64,000 nt of DNA from Candidatus Nitrosacidococcus sp. I8 (GTDB lineage: Bacteria > Pseudomonadota > Gammaproteobacteria > Nitrosococcales > Nitrosococcaceae): the NCBI RefSeq assembly GCF_945836005.1, contig NZ_OX241534.1, forward strand, positions 1,598,275-1,662,274, written 5' to 3'. Shown here in pieces: positions 20,549 to 30,273 of the stretch. The notes under the pieces were generated by a model. That model ran no database searches, had not been told where the DNA came from, and saw nothing but the letters and a program-made list of their open reading frames with translations. Both the position numbers and the translations under genes were made by a program. The stretch's first letter is position 1. Every line of letters starts with the position of its first letter.

Positions 20549-20854
20549 ATGAAGAAACTTATTGGTTTAATTGCTGGTGTATTGCTATCTCTTTCTGTAT
20601 ACGCAACCGGTGGGCATGTAGCTGATGCAGCTGAACATGCTAAAGCTGCAGCTAATGCTGCTACCTCAGAAGAAGTGACTGCCCATGCAACAGAGGCAAT
20701 GACCCATGCTAAGGCTGGAGGCGGCAATCCACATACTGCAGCTGGCGTAAAAAGCCTACAAGATGCTCTTGATCATGCCAAAATAGGTCATACTGATGCA
20801 GCTAAAAAATCAGCTGCTGAGGCTGCTACTCATCTAAAAGCAGCTATAAGCTAA
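20549..20854 (+). CDS. smbP: Small metal-binding protein SmbP, copy 1
   Basis: A 101-residue periplasmic protein. Residues 1-19 are a signal peptide ending VYA. The mature part is an Ala/Lys/His-rich helical protein with eight histidines (23, 30, 46, 53, 62, 76, 81, 95), several spaced by seven residues. This matches SmbP of Nitrosomonas europaea, a four-helix bundle that binds copper and other divalent metals. It has its own upstream repeat and a strong terminator. A near-identical paralogue lies 686 bases downstream. The role is probably periplasmic metal buffering, which suits an organism with copper enzymes. Confidence 0.88.
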   Translation: MKKLIGLIAGVLLSLSVYATGGHVADAAEHAKAAANAATSEEVTAHATEAMTHAKAGGGNPHTAAGVKSLQDALDHAKIGHTDAAKKSAAEAATHLKAAIS

Positions 20855-20878
20855 TTCTTCTTAGATTTGAAAAATGGG

Positions 20879-20908
20879 AAATGGCGGGATTATTCCCGCC
20901 ATTTTTTT
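20879..20908 (+). terminator. Rho-independent terminator of smbP copy 1
   Basis: An 11-base-pair perfect stem AAATGGCGGGA/TCCCGCCATTT with a TTAT loop, followed by a T-run, begins 25 bases after the smbP stop. Confidence 0.9.
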
Positions 20909-21077
20909 ATGTAAATTTTGATAAAATAGTGTGTAATTCCTAGTTTAGTTTCTAAAAATTTTATAATTTACTGATCTTATAATGAAGATATAAATATAAA
21001 ATTGTAACAAGCACAATTTGCCAATTATTGAGCTTCAGGCTGTTTTCAGTAGAGAAAATCCCTTAAATAATCAGAAT

Positions 21078-21147
21078 AGTATACCTTTTTATAAGCAGTA
21101 AAAGTGCTACATCTTTTATTGATGTATCATTATTTTTATACTAGACT
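21078..21147 (+). repeat. Upstream repeat copy 2 (promoter region of smbP copy 2)
   Basis: Second copy of the 70-base upstream repeat, 67 of 70 positions identical to 20389-20458, including the TATACT -10 candidate. The rest of the 380-base gap between the two smbP genes holds the first terminator and AT-rich sequence with no gene. Confidence 0.85.
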
Positions 21148-21234
21148 CATTAAGTACATTCAAATTCGCTGTACTTTATCTAAAGTGCAACGATTAGGCA
21201 GAGAATTTTCAACACTAATAGAGGGATATAAGCT

Positions 21235-21540
21235 ATGAAGAAACTTATTGGTTTAATTGCCGGTGTATTATTATCCTTTTCCGTATATGCAGGTGGTGAG
21301 CATCTAGCTGATGCAGTTGAGCATGCTAAAGCTGCAGCTGGTGCTGCTAACTCAGAAGAAGTGACTGCCCATGCAACAGAGGCAATGACCCACGCTAAAG
21401 CTGCAGGTCACAACGCACACGCTATGGCTGGAGTCAAGAGTCTACAAAATGCTCTCGATCATGCCAAAGCAGGCCATACTGATGCAGCTAAAAAATCAGC
21501 TGCCGAGGCTGTTACTCATCTGGAAGCAGCTGAAAAATAA
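21235..21540 (+). CDS. smbP: Small metal-binding protein SmbP, copy 2
   Basis: A 101-residue paralogue of the preceding gene with the same 19-residue signal peptide and the same helical His/Ala/Lys pattern. It has nine mature histidines, one more than copy 1 (His59 in AKAAGHNAH). Charged residues differ (Glu22 for Gly22; C-terminal EAAEK). The unit, with upstream repeat and terminator, is a tandem duplication. Probable copper or divalent-metal buffer in the periplasm; different binding properties between copies are possible but unproven. Confidence 0.88.
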   Translation: MKKLIGLIAGVLLSFSVYAGGEHLADAVEHAKAAAGAANSEEVTAHATEAMTHAKAAGHNAHAMAGVKSLQNALDHAKAGHTDAAKKSAAEAVTHLEAAEK

Positions 21541-21565
21541 TCATTTTTTTCTTATTTTAAATGAG

Positions 21566-21593
21566 AATGGCGGGATTGTTCCCGCCATTTTTG
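21566..21593 (+). terminator. Rho-independent terminator of smbP copy 2
   Basis: The stem AATGGCGGGA/TCCCGCCATT with a TTGT loop and trailing T-run is a near copy of the terminator behind smbP copy 1. Confidence 0.88.
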
Positions 21594-21684
21594 TGATATA
21601 CTAACTTTTAGTTTCTAAAAAATTTTGTTATATAAAAGTGCTAAAAAGTTATATTGGTACTATAAACGATCCCTTCGCAAGACT

Positions 21685-22458
21685 TTAATTGAATGAGCAA
21701 ACTATAGGTGTATGATCTGAAGGACGATCTGATGATCTAGGTGCTCTGTCTATTCTGCAACTATTACAGTAGGATATTAATGCCTTACTAATTAGAATGA
21801 GATCGATCCGCAATCCTCGGTTATGCATAAAGCTATTTTGCCGATAATCCCACCAGCTAAAAGAATTTTGTTCCTGAATAAATAAGCGGAAACTATCATA
21901 AAATCCCAAACCTATAATCTCTTTCAGCTTCTCTCTCTCAGGGGTACTACATAAAATTTTCTCATCCCACCGTACTGGGTTATATACATCATCATTTGTG
22001 GGAGCGATATTAAAATCACCCAAGATAATCAACTTGGGATATTGGTATAGGGATTGTTCAAGATAATCTTTTATTCTGCTAAGCCAGCTTAATTTATAAA
22101 AATATTTTTCCGATCCTACCCTCTCTCCATTGGGAACATAGAGGTTGAGAAGATAAATATCTTTATAGATTGCCCCTAGAATTCTTCTTTGGGGATCCTG
22201 TAGATTAGGGAGATCAGCAGCGATTTTTCCTAAAGGATTCTTACTTAAAAAAGCAACCCCATTATAGGTTTTTTGCCCAGCATAATAAGCTTGATATCCT
22301 ATGTTTTGAAAATCTTGCCAAGGAAAACTTTCATCAATCACTTTTGTTTCTTGGAGTGCTAAAATATCAGGTTGATTAGTTTTTAACCAATCTAATACTT
22401 GAGAAAGGCGTACTCGAATGGAATTTACGTTCCATGTAGCAATAGTGAACCCTGCCAT
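21685..22458 (-). CDS. xthA: Exodeoxyribonuclease III / AP endonuclease
   Basis: Class II AP endonuclease and 3'-5' exonuclease for base-excision repair. The 257-residue protein has the fold's conserved blocks: ATWNVNSIR at 8-16, LQETKV with catalytic Glu37, GDFNIAP in the middle and the C-terminal SDHTPIVCSF with the catalytic Asp-His. Length is normal for the XthA/ExoA family. It is convergent with smbP copy 2 and divergent from the pentapeptide-repeat gene. Confidence 0.95.
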   Translation of the reverse strand: MAGFTIATWNVNSIRVRLSQVLDWLKTNQPDILALQETKVIDESFPWQDFQNIGYQAYYAGQKTYNGVAFLSKNPLGKIAADLPNLQDPQRRILGAIYKDIYLLNLYVPNGERVGSEKYFYKLSWLSRIKDYLEQSLYQYPKLIILGDFNIAPTNDDVYNPVRWDEKILCSTPEREKLKEIIGLGFYDSFRLFIQEQNSFSWWDYRQNSFMHNRGLRIDLILISKALISYCNSCRIDRAPRSSDRPSDHTPIVCSFN

Positions 22459-22531
22459 CTTTTTTAGAATAACCTTAATAATTATAATCGCTATAGAATA
22501 GTAGCCTGTATATATAGCACACGATAAATTT

Positions 22532-22996
22532 ATGGACTCTACATTAATTAAAGAAGAAGATCTTCAAATCCATCAAAACAAACTTAAGTCTATTTTAACT
22601 AACCATGAAAAATGGCTTCAATCCAATGGAGAAGAAGGAGAACAGGCGAAATTAGAGGGAATAATCCTTAGAGGTAGAGATCTTAGTGGCGTCAACCTTG
22701 AACAGGCTGATTTAACATTAGCTTGTTTAGAAGATACTAACCTATCAAATGTAAATCTTAAAGGAGCTAGTCTTGTTTTAGCCTCTCTTAAAAGAGCAGA
22801 TCTTACTAGTGCAAATCTCCAGGGGGCTAATTTGGATAGTGCTAAATTAAATGAAGCCAATTTACAAAATGCAAACCTTAACAGTGCTAACCTAGCATGG
22901 TGTGATTTATCTAACGCAAATATTGAGAAGGCTAATTTAAAAAATATAGTGCTAAATCACACTTGCTTAGTCGGGGTACAGGGCAATTTTATTTAA
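22532..22996 (+). CDS. Pentapeptide-repeat protein
   Basis: A 154-residue protein whose residues from about 45 to 145 are tandem A(D/N)LXX pentapeptides (ADLTLA, ANLQGANLDSAKLNEANL and so on), which fold as a right-handed quadrilateral beta-helix. The N-terminal 45 residues are charged and helical. No signal peptide is seen, so it is likely cytoplasmic. Some family members mimic DNA and protect gyrase, but sequence alone gives no target here. It lies 14 bases before rsmJ and may be cotranscribed. Confidence 0.85.
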   Translation: MDSTLIKEEDLQIHQNKLKSILTNHEKWLQSNGEEGEQAKLEGIILRGRDLSGVNLEQADLTLACLEDTNLSNVNLKGASLVLASLKRADLTSANLQGANLDSAKLNEANLQNANLNSANLAWCDLSNANIEKANLKNIVLNHTCLVGVQGNFI

Positions 22997-23010
22997 AATA
23001 ATCACGACTA

Positions 23011-23790
23011 ATGGCAAATCATGACTGTAGATTTCCTATAGAAATACAGCCTGAAAGCCATGAACAAGTAGCACTTGCCCAAAAAATAGCTAATCAAATT
23101 TATCCCTCTCTAGTTATACCACCTACACAGCACTTATCTTTTACTGCATTAACACTACTTATTAATAAGCAAGATATTGCCCTTTATTCTCCCTATTTAA
23201 AAACAACTATTAAGGTAGATTTTTTAAATGGTGCAGTAGGTTATCGTTGTAAAAGAAGCAGCAACAAAGAACTTATAGCCCGTGCTGTTAAGCTTAAAAA
23301 TATAAAAAACCCTAGGGTGCTCGATATTACTGCAGGTTTAGGAAGAGATGGATTTATTTTAGCATCTTTAGGGTACCAGATTTCTATGGTAGAAAAATCG
23401 CCTATTGTGCACTTACTACTTAAAGATGGTTTAAAACGCGCTAATCAAATACCAGAATTATCTGAAATCACCTGTAGAATTTTTAATATTTATGAGGATT
23501 CTATAGATTATATATACCGTATGGATAAGCAAGATTATCCTGAAATTATCTATATGGATCCTATGTTTCCAGAACGAAATAAAAGTGCACTTGTCAAAAA
23601 GGAGATGCAACTATTACAAGATTTAGTGGGGACAGATCAAAATGATCCTTTACTTCTAGAAGTTGCATTAAAATATGCACAAAAACGAGTAGTTGTGAAA
23701 CGACCTCGATTAGCACCTCCTATTAAAGGACCTAACCCGAGTTTTGCCCTGCAAGGTAAAAGCATTCGGTTTGATATTTATCAAACCTAG
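23011..23790 (+). CDS. rsmJ: 16S rRNA (guanine-1516-N2)-methyltransferase
   Basis: Methylates G1516 of 16S rRNA using AdoMet. The 259-residue protein has the AdoMet loop VLDITAGLGRDGFILASLGY, the acidic end of strand 2 (MVEKSP) and the catalytic-type DPMFPE motif in IYMDPMFPERNKSA, then KRPRLAPPIKGPNPSFALQGKS without break in the family's C-terminal block. Length fits RsmJ (YhiQ). Confidence 0.93.
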   Translation: MANHDCRFPIEIQPESHEQVALAQKIANQIYPSLVIPPTQHLSFTALTLLINKQDIALYSPYLKTTIKVDFLNGAVGYRCKRSSNKELIARAVKLKNIKNPRVLDITAGLGRDGFILASLGYQISMVEKSPIVHLLLKDGLKRANQIPELSEITCRIFNIYEDSIDYIYRMDKQDYPEIIYMDPMFPERNKSALVKKEMQLLQDLVGTDQNDPLLLEVALKYAQKRVVVKRPRLAPPIKGPNPSFALQGKSIRFDIYQT

Positions 23791-23880
23791 TATCGGAGGT
23801 ATATTATATTTTTCCTTCTAAATTGTACTAATAGGATTGTTATAATACTATTAGTAGTATGAAACTTTGGAGCGTAATTT

Positions 23881-24225
23881 ATGACATATGAGAGTGATAA
23901 AATAAGCGATTTTACTAAAGGGTTGGTACAGAATTTAAAAAATACTAGCTTTTGGAAGCGTTTCTTATTCATGGCAATATTTGCTGCTGCTTATACCCTT
24001 GCTGCTGCGGTGGTATGTACTATTATTGCATTTCTTCTAGCCCATCATCTAATCACTGGAAAAACCAATGAACGAGCTATTCAATTTGCAAGGCAAGTAT
24101 CTGCCTACATTTATCATGTATTGTTGTACTTAACCTATAATACTGAGGAGTTACCTTTCCCATATATGGATTGGCCTAATCCAGATCATATGCCATCAGG
24201 AATAGGTAAATCCTCTGAATCCTAG
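23881..24225 (+). CDS. DUF4389 domain small membrane protein
   Basis: A 114-residue protein with a membrane segment near residues 28-55 (MAIFAAAYTLAAAVVCTIIAFLLAHHL) read in pieces, preceded by a basic region and followed by a hydrophilic tail with ELPFPYMDWP. The pattern of helix, FARQVSAYIYHVLLYLTYNTE and ELPFPYMDWP matches DUF4389 proteins, which have no known function. It lies in the same direction as rsmJ and cutA. Confidence 0.8.
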   Translation: MTYESDKISDFTKGLVQNLKNTSFWKRFLFMAIFAAAYTLAAAVVCTIIAFLLAHHLITGKTNERAIQFARQVSAYIYHVLLYLTYNTEELPFPYMDWPNPDHMPSGIGKSSES

Positions 24226-24260
24226 TCTTCATAGATTCAGCAACTACTCTAAAATATAAA

Positions 24261-24593
24261 ATGGTGATTGATAATAAAAATTACCAGTTAGTGTTATCTA
24301 CATATCCCGATAGCAAGAAAGCTAAAGAAACAGCTATCTCTTTAGTAAATGCACAGTATGCAGCTTGTGTGAATATTATTCCAAAACTAATTTCAATATA
24401 CAAGTGGCAAGGAAAAATTGAATGCGAAGAAGAGTGTTTGCTTTTGATTAAATCTAGATCAGACTATTATTCGTTAGTTGAAGAATTAATTAGGGCACAG
24501 CATCCTTATGATCTCCCTGAGATTATTGCAGTGCCTATTGAAGTAGGGTTAAATGGTTATTTTGCATGGATAGACGAAGCATTATCTCAGTAG
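24261..24593 (+). CDS. cutA: CutA1 family divalent-ion tolerance protein
   Basis: A 110-residue trimeric ferredoxin-like fold protein linked genetically to copper and divalent-cation tolerance. The blocks STYPDSKKAKETA, AACVNIIPKLISIYKWQGK and ECEEECLLLIKSR, followed by HPYDLPEI, are diagnostic. It overlaps dsbD by 28 bases, the cutA-dsbD arrangement seen in many proteobacteria. Confidence 0.96.
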   Translation: MVIDNKNYQLVLSTYPDSKKAKETAISLVNAQYAACVNIIPKLISIYKWQGKIECEEECLLLIKSRSDYYSLVEELIRAQHPYDLPEIIAVPIEVGLNGYFAWIDEALSQ

Positions 24594-26488
24594 TTATAAA
24601 AAAATTATCTTTTGTTTTTGCTTTATTGCTAATAGCAACTTTTTCGGCAACAGCTAATTTATTAGATCAATTAGGGTTAGGAAAGCCAGAAAAACCTCCT
24701 TTACTCAGATCGGATCAAGCTTTTATTTATAGTCCTAAGGTAGTTGATGACAGCACCTTAGTTGCTCAAATTAACATTGTTGAGGGTTACTATCTTTATC
24801 GAGATAAATTTGCTTTTAAGGTTTTAGATTCTCAAGGAGTAAACATTACTAATATTTCCCTTCCAGAGGGAGAAGCGAAAAAAGACCCTTTTATGGGGGC
24901 TGCAGAAGTTTACTCTGGTAAAATAGAGATTCACATTCCAATTAAACTAAGTCGTCAAAATTTAGAAGCAGAAGAAATTACTTTGGAATCTTCATTCCAA
25001 GGCTGCTCGGCAATTCATGGCATTTGCTACCCTCCGATCACAGAAAAAACACTCTTGGAGCTTCCACCTAGCAGTATTAACGAAGATATTAATGCAAGTA
25101 ATACCAACAAAGATCTAAACTTAATAATAGAAAAAACTTTTGATTCTACTCTAGCTTTTTCTGATCAAGATCGTATTGCTCAATCCTTATTTTACAACCA
25201 AGGCTGGCTTACATTAGTGGCTTTTTTTGGATTTGGTCTATTACTATCCTTTACTCCTTGTGTATTTCCTATGATTCCGATTTTATCTGGAATCATTGTA
25301 GGTCAAGGTAAGCACATTACCACTAAGCGTAGCTTTATATTATCTCTAGCCTACGTGCTTGCGATGGCATTAACCTATACCATTGTTGGTGTTATTGCAG
25401 GACTAGTGGGTAATAATCTACAAGCAACATTTCAACATCCAGTTATCCTCATAAGTGCAAGTTTAGTTTTTGTCTTATTAGCACTTTCCATGTTTGACTT
25501 ATATCAAGTACAAGTGCCTCTCAACATCCAAAGCCGCTTAAATAGCCTAAGCCAAAAACAAAAAGGAGGAACCCTATTAGGATCTGGATTAATGGGGTTA
25601 TTTTCAGCCTTAATCGTAGGCCCTTGTGTTGCTCCACCACTTGCAGGGGCATTAATTTATATTGGAGAGAGTGGTAATGCCTTATTAGGGGGATCAGCTT
25701 TATTTTCCTTAAGTATGGGAATGGGAACACCTTTGCTCATTTTAGGTACTTCAGGAGGGAAATTATTGCCTAAAGCGGGACCTTGGTTGCAGCCAATTAA
25801 GTATTTTTTTGGTGTATTACTACTTATGGTTGCTATTTGGCTTTTATCTCGTATATTTCCGCACTCACTTATTATGTTACTCTGGGGTACACTCTTTTTA
25901 ATTAGTGCAATATATCTTGGTGCATTAGAAGTGCTAAAAGCCAATGTAAGTGGTTGGCGTAAATTCCGCAAAGGTATAGGTTTAATTTCCTTAGTTTATG
26001 GCATTTTGCTAATTATAGGTGCGGCAAGTGGTGAAGGTACTGAATGGCAACCGTTAAAAGGCCTTACTACTGGAATATCCGGGGCAGTAATTAGTACAGA
26101 TTCCCAAGACAGTATTAAATTTCAATCTATTAAGGGTATTGAAGGACTACAAATGGCTCTAGATCAGTATAAAGATCGCTATATTATACTAGATTTTTAT
26201 GCAGATTGGTGTGTAGACTGTAAGCGTATGGAAGTAACTACTTTTCAAGATCCTAATGTAATAGCAGCTCTTAAAAATATAGTGCTATTACAAACTGATG
26301 TTACTGATTATAACGATAAAGATAAGGAACTACTTAAGCAATTTTCACTTTATGGACCACCCTCTATATTATTTTTTACCCCTACAGGTACTGAATTGAA
26401 ACAATATCGAATTATTGGCATTGCATCTCCAAAACAATTTTTATCTCAATTACAGCAAGTAATGCACCAAAATAATCAGAAAATTTAA
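24566..26488 (+). CDS. dsbD: Thiol:disulfide interchange protein DsbD
   Basis: Carries electrons from cytoplasmic thioredoxin to the periplasm. The 640-residue protein has a signal sequence (about 1-32), an N-terminal domain with Cys147 and Cys154 in GCSAIHGICYPP, an eight-helix membrane domain containing SFTPCVFPMIP and GPCVAPPLAG, and a C-terminal thioredoxin domain with active site Cys549-x2-Cys552 in DWCVDCK. All three cysteine pairs are present. The ATG lies inside cutA; the signal peptide supports a start there or slightly later. It probably supplies reducing power for cytochrome c maturation. Confidence 0.95.
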   Translation: MDRRSIISVVIKKLSFVFALLLIATFSATANLLDQLGLGKPEKPPLLRSDQAFIYSPKVVDDSTLVAQINIVEGYYLYRDKFAFKVLDSQGVNITNISLPEGEAKKDPFMGAAEVYSGKIEIHIPIKLSRQNLEAEEITLESSFQGCSAIHGICYPPITEKTLLELPPSSINEDINASNTNKDLNLIIEKTFDSTLAFSDQDRIAQSLFYNQGWLTLVAFFGFGLLLSFTPCVFPMIPILSGIIVGQGKHITTKRSFILSLAYVLAMALTYTIVGVIAGLVGNNLQATFQHPVILISASLVFVLLALSMFDLYQVQVPLNIQSRLNSLSQKQKGGTLLGSGLMGLFSALIVGPCVAPPLAGALIYIGESGNALLGGSALFSLSMGMGTPLLILGTSGGKLLPKAGPWLQPIKYFFGVLLLMVAIWLLSRIFPHSLIMLLWGTLFLISAIYLGALEVLKANVSGWRKFRKGIGLISLVYGILLIIGAASGEGTEWQPLKGLTTGISGAVISTDSQDSIKFQSIKGIEGLQMALDQYKDRYIILDFYADWCVDCKRMEVTTFQDPNVIAALKNIVLLQTDVTDYNDKDKELLKQFSLYGPPSILFFTPTGTELKQYRIIGIASPKQFLSQLQQVMHQNNQKI

Positions 26489-26502
26489 AGAGAGGTTTTG
26501 TT

Positions 26503-27033
26503 TTGAATCAGATTGCTCGTTGGCCGTTGTTTTTAATAATCACCTTAGTCGCTGTAATCAGCGGTTATATTGCGAACAGCTATTTACATCGAGGCGAATG
26601 GCAGTATTCCATAGTGGGTACTTATCGCCCTGATTTCCAACTACCTGATGTAAATGGGATCCAGCACAATATTAGCGAATGGGATCGACAAGTAGTTATT
26701 GTAAATTTCTGGGCAACTTGGTGTCCTCCATGCTTACGAGAAATCCCTAATTTTATTGAACTACAAAAATCATTTGGGAATAAAGGACTCCAATTAATTG
26801 GCGTAGCTATTGATAAAATGGAATCGGCTAAGCCATTTGTTAAAGAACATAATATTAACTACCCTATCCTTATAGATGAAGGAGCAGATGCAGTCGTATC
26901 TAAAAATTACGGCAATAGTTTAGATGTAGTACCCTATACTGTGGTTATAGATCGGAATGGAAAAATAACATATACCCATGCTGGCGAGTTAGATAAAAAA
27001 ACTATTGAAGGTATTGTATTACCCTTATTATAA
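26503..27033 (+). CDS. TlpA/ResA-type membrane-anchored thiol-disulfide oxidoreductase
   Basis: A 176-residue protein with an N-terminal membrane anchor (about 7-26) and a periplasmic thioredoxin fold holding the active site WATWCPPC with Cys74 and Cys77. It ends with PYTVVIDRNGKI containing the cis-proline. The start is TTG at 26503 with an upstream AGAGAGG ribosome-binding site. It follows dsbD by 14 bases, so DsbD likely reduces it. Such proteins assist cytochrome c assembly or reduce periplasmic disulfides. Confidence 0.92.
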   Translation: MNQIARWPLFLIITLVAVISGYIANSYLHRGEWQYSIVGTYRPDFQLPDVNGIQHNISEWDRQVVIVNFWATWCPPCLREIPNFIELQKSFGNKGLQLIGVAIDKMESAKPFVKEHNINYPILIDEGADAVVSKNYGNSLDVVPYTVVIDRNGKITYTHAGELDKKTIEGIVLPLL

Positions 27034-27092
27034 TGAGTAATCTTAATTTATAAAATTACCTCATATCTTGATCATTTTATACTAAACCATCG

Positions 27093-27545
27093 ATGGCACA
27101 ATTACTTATTCTTCACGGACCTAATCTTAATTTGTTAGGTGTTCGAGAGCCTAATCACTATGGAATAATTACATTAGAGACGATTAATGCTTCTTTAGCG
27201 CATCAAGCAGTTAAAGCAGGCGTGGACATAGTGTGTTTTCAATCTAATGCAGAACATGAATTGATTGAACACATTCACAATGCAGTTAAAAAAAACACAA
27301 AATTTATTATCATTAATCCTGCTGCATTTACCCATACTAGTGTTGCACTACGAGACGCATTACTTGCAGCGACCATACCTTTTATTGAAGTACATATATC
27401 TAATATCTATAAACGAGAAGAATTTCGTCACCACTCTTACTTTTCTGATATCGCAGAAGGAGTAATTAGTGGTTTAGGAGCAATGAGTTATGAATTAGCT
27501 TTACAAGCTGCATTAACCTATATTTCCTCACAGTCTAAAAACTAA
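27093..27545 (+). CDS. aroQ: 3-dehydroquinate dehydratase, type II
   Basis: Third step of the shikimate pathway. The 150-residue dodecameric type II enzyme shows [17 protein letters not shown] with the catalytic Tyr23, [17 protein letters not shown] with the catalytic histidine region, and [17 protein letters not shown]. It precedes accB-accC, the aroQ-accBC order common in gammaproteobacteria. Confidence 0.97.
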   Translation: MAQLLILHGPNLNLLGVREPNHYGIITLETINASLAHQAVKAGVDIVCFQSNAEHELIEHIHNAVKKNTKFIIINPAAFTHTSVALRDALLAATIPFIEVHISNIYKREEFRHHSYFSDIAEGVISGLGAMSYELALQAALTYISSQSKN

Positions 27546-27570
27546 TGCCTCTATATACTAAAAAAAGATT

Positions 27571-28011
27571 ATGGATATAAAGAAGCTGAGAAAGCTAATT
27601 GAGTTATTTGGCTCTTCTAATATTAGCGAGTTAGAAATTCATGAAGGGGAAGAATCTGTTCGAATTAGTAAACACAATGCAGTGCCTTCTATAGTAACTC
27701 ATCCACCTGCTTTTGAAGCATCTTTGTTAAATGAGGAAACTAACTCTCAGCAGAAAAAAGAAGAAAGTTTACCTGAAGGACATATTATTAAATCTCCTAT
27801 GGTAGGTACGCTATATCGCTCTGCAACCCCTGGAGCAAATCCTTTTGTAGAAGTAGGTTATCAAGTTTCATCTGGCGATGTATTATGCATTATTGAAGCA
27901 ATGAAGATGTTTAATCAGATCGAAGCAGATAAATCAGGTACAGTAGTTGCTATCCTTGTAGAAAATGGCCAGCCTATCGAGTATGGCCAGTCTTTATTTA
28001 TCATAAAGTAG
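27571..28011 (+). CDS. accB: Biotin carboxyl carrier protein of acetyl-CoA carboxylase
   Basis: Carries the carboxylated biotin in fatty-acid synthesis. The 146-residue protein has an N-terminal helical segment, a flexible linker and a C-terminal biotinyl domain with [12 protein letters not shown], where Lys112 is the biotin site. The start of the biotinyl domain, [14 protein letters not shown], is typical. accC begins 4 bases after the stop. Confidence 0.97.
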   Translation: MDIKKLRKLIELFGSSNISELEIHEGEESVRISKHNAVPSIVTHPPAFEASLLNEETNSQQKKEESLPEGHIIKSPMVGTLYRSATPGANPFVEVGYQVSSGDVLCIIEAMKMFNQIEADKSGTVVAILVENGQPIEYGQSLFIIK

Positions 28012-28015
28012 CCTA

Positions 28016-29356
28016 ATGATTGATAAGGTTGTTATTGCTAATCGTGGCGAAATTGCGTTACGGGTGCTCCGAGCTTGCAGAGAGTTAGGCATTAAAACGG
28101 TTGCAGTTCACTCTGAAGCAGATCGAGAACTTACCCATGTATTACTTGCCGATGAGACTGTATGTATTGGACCTGCGGCTTCTGCTCAAAGTTACCTGAA
28201 CATACCAGCGGTTATCAGCGCGGCGGAAATTACAGATACTACTGCTATCCACCCTGGTTATGGATTTCTTTCTGAGAACGCTGATTTTGCTGAACGGGTT
28301 GAGCAAAGCGGTTTTATCTTCATTGGTCCTCGTCCTGAAACTATCCGCCTCATGGGGGATAAGGTTTCTGCAATTAAAGCAATGAAATCTTCGAAAGTAC
28401 CCTGTGTACCTGGATCTGAAGGACCACTTAGAGATGATAATAAAGAAAATCTTGCTTTTGCTAGAGAAATTGGCTACCCAGTTATTATTAAGGCCTCTGG
28501 TGGTGGTGGTGGCCGAGGAATGCGCGTTGTGCATTCAGAGGCTCATCTACTCAGTGCTATTTCTTTAACTAAAGCTGAAGCAGGAGCCGCTTTTGGCAAT
28601 GACATGGTCTATATGGAGAAATATTTAGAAAACCCACGTCATGTGGAATTTCAAGTATTAGCTGACTCCCATGGAAATGCAATTCATCTTGGGGAGAGGG
28701 ATTGCTCTATGCAACGCCGTCATCAAAAAGTTGTTGAAGAAGCTCCAGCACCTGGTATTACTGAAGAACAACGGCAGCAAATGGGAGCTATTTGTGTAGA
28801 GGCTTGCCTAAGAATCGGTTATCGAGGAGCAGGCACTTTTGAGTTTCTCTACCAAGATGGAGAGTTTTATTTTATAGAGATGAATACCAGAGTTCAGGTT
28901 GAACACCCAATCACCGAAATGATTACTGGCGTAGATATCGTTCGAGAACAGCTTAGAATAGCAGCAGGAGAGAAGTTACACTATTCCCAAAAAGATATCA
29001 AAATCCATGGTCATGCTATCGAATGCCGCATTAATGCGGAAGATCCAAGAAGTTTTATTCCAAGCCCAGGCACAGTCACTATGTATCATGCCCCTGGTGG
29101 GCCCGGGATAAGGGTAGATTCTCACTTATACACAGGCTATACCGTCCCTCCATATTATGACTCATTAATTGGTAAGCTAATTGCTTATGGTGAAACAAGA
29201 GAAATAGCAATTAGCAGGATGCAAATAGCTTTTACAGAATTGATTATTGAGGGGATAAAGTGTAATGCACCACTCCACCAAGAAATTTTAAAAGATGGAA
29301 ATTTTAAAACAGGTGGCACTAATATTCATTATCTAGAGAACATGCTTGGAATATAA
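28016..29356 (+). CDS. accC: Biotin carboxylase subunit of acetyl-CoA carboxylase
   Basis: ATP-grasp enzyme that carboxylates biotin on AccB. The 446-residue protein shows [20 protein letters not shown] at its start, the Gly-rich ATP loop [12 protein letters not shown] and [19 protein letters not shown], then EHPITEM. Length matches AccC. It forms an operon with aroQ, accB and prmA. Confidence 0.98.
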   Translation: MIDKVVIANRGEIALRVLRACRELGIKTVAVHSEADRELTHVLLADETVCIGPAASAQSYLNIPAVISAAEITDTTAIHPGYGFLSENADFAERVEQSGFIFIGPRPETIRLMGDKVSAIKAMKSSKVPCVPGSEGPLRDDNKENLAFAREIGYPVIIKASGGGGGRGMRVVHSEAHLLSAISLTKAEAGAAFGNDMVYMEKYLENPRHVEFQVLADSHGNAIHLGERDCSMQRRHQKVVEEAPAPGITEEQRQQMGAICVEACLRIGYRGAGTFEFLYQDGEFYFIEMNTRVQVEHPITEMITGVDIVREQLRIAAGEKLHYSQKDIKIHGHAIECRINAEDPRSFIPSPGTVTMYHAPGGPGIRVDSHLYTGYTVPPYYDSLIGKLIAYGETREIAISRMQIAFTELIIEGIKCNAPLHQEILKDGNFKTGGTNIHYLENMLGI

Positions 29357-29364
29357 ATGCTTTT

Positions 29365-30240
29365 ATGCCATGGCTGGAAGTTCAATTTAAGGAGGATTCC
29401 TATAAGGCACAACAATTAGCAGATGCTTTAAGTGAGGTAGGTGCTGTGGCAGTTACTTTAACAGATGCAATAGATCAGCCCATATTTGAGCCTCCAGTTG
29501 GAGATATACCTTTATGGACACTAACTTATATTAACGCTCTATTCCCTATTGGTACTGATCTTAATTTAGTATTAACTCATTTAAAACAAATTATCTCCTT
29601 CCCCTCATCTGTACATCAATCTAAAGTTTTAGAGGATCAAGACTGGGATCAAGTATGGAGGGAGAATTTTAAACCTTTACGTTTTGGGCAACAGCTTTGG
29701 ATTTGCCCAAGTTGGTTGCCTATTCCAGAACCAGAGGCTATTAACATCATACTAGATCCAGGACTTGCTTTTGGTACAGGAACTCATCCAACTACAGCTC
29801 TTTGTTTAGAATGGCTAGCTTCGACTGAACTTAACCATAAAAATATAATAGATTATGGTTGTGGATCAGGGATTTTAGCGATTGCTGCTTTAAAGTTAGG
29901 AGCAACTACTGCAATTGGTATAGATCATGATCCACAAGCATTGTTAGCCACTAGAGAAAATGCTACTCGCAATGGAGTAGATACTTACTTACAACTTCTA
30001 TTACCTTCGAAATTAGTAACAATTAAAGCTGATTTTTTAATAGCGAATATATTGCTTGCCCCTCTCATAGAACTTGCCCCTAAATTTGCTCAACTTACCC
30101 TTCCTAATGGTACACTTATCTTATCTGGCATTCTCCAATCTCAAATAGAAGCTATCATGCAAGCGTATAATACTTGGTTTTCATTTGAGCCTCCTTTTCT
30201 AAAGGAAGGCTGGGCTTTATTGGTAGGATATCGTTTGTAA
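29365..30240 (+). CDS. prmA: Ribosomal protein L11 methyltransferase
   Basis: Trimethylates ribosomal protein L11. The 291-residue protein has the N-terminal substrate domain and a Rossmann AdoMet domain with DPGLAFGTGTHPTTALCLEW and DYGCGSGILAIAALKLGA. It follows accC by 8 bases, the common accBC-prmA linkage. Confidence 0.97.
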   Translation: MPWLEVQFKEDSYKAQQLADALSEVGAVAVTLTDAIDQPIFEPPVGDIPLWTLTYINALFPIGTDLNLVLTHLKQIISFPSSVHQSKVLEDQDWDQVWRENFKPLRFGQQLWICPSWLPIPEPEAINIILDPGLAFGTGTHPTTALCLEWLASTELNHKNIIDYGCGSGILAIAALKLGATTAIGIDHDPQALLATRENATRNGVDTYLQLLLPSKLVTIKADFLIANILLAPLIELAPKFAQLTLPNGTLILSGILQSQIEAIMQAYNTWFSFEPPFLKEGWALLVGYRL

Positions 30241-30273
30241 TTAAAACATATTAAATCTAAGCAGGAAAAATAA

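Noticed and set aside
20389-21147. The repeated 70-base sequences as a CRISPR or mobile element
   Set aside because: Only two copies exist and both lie at the same distance before smbP genes, so they are part of a gene duplication.
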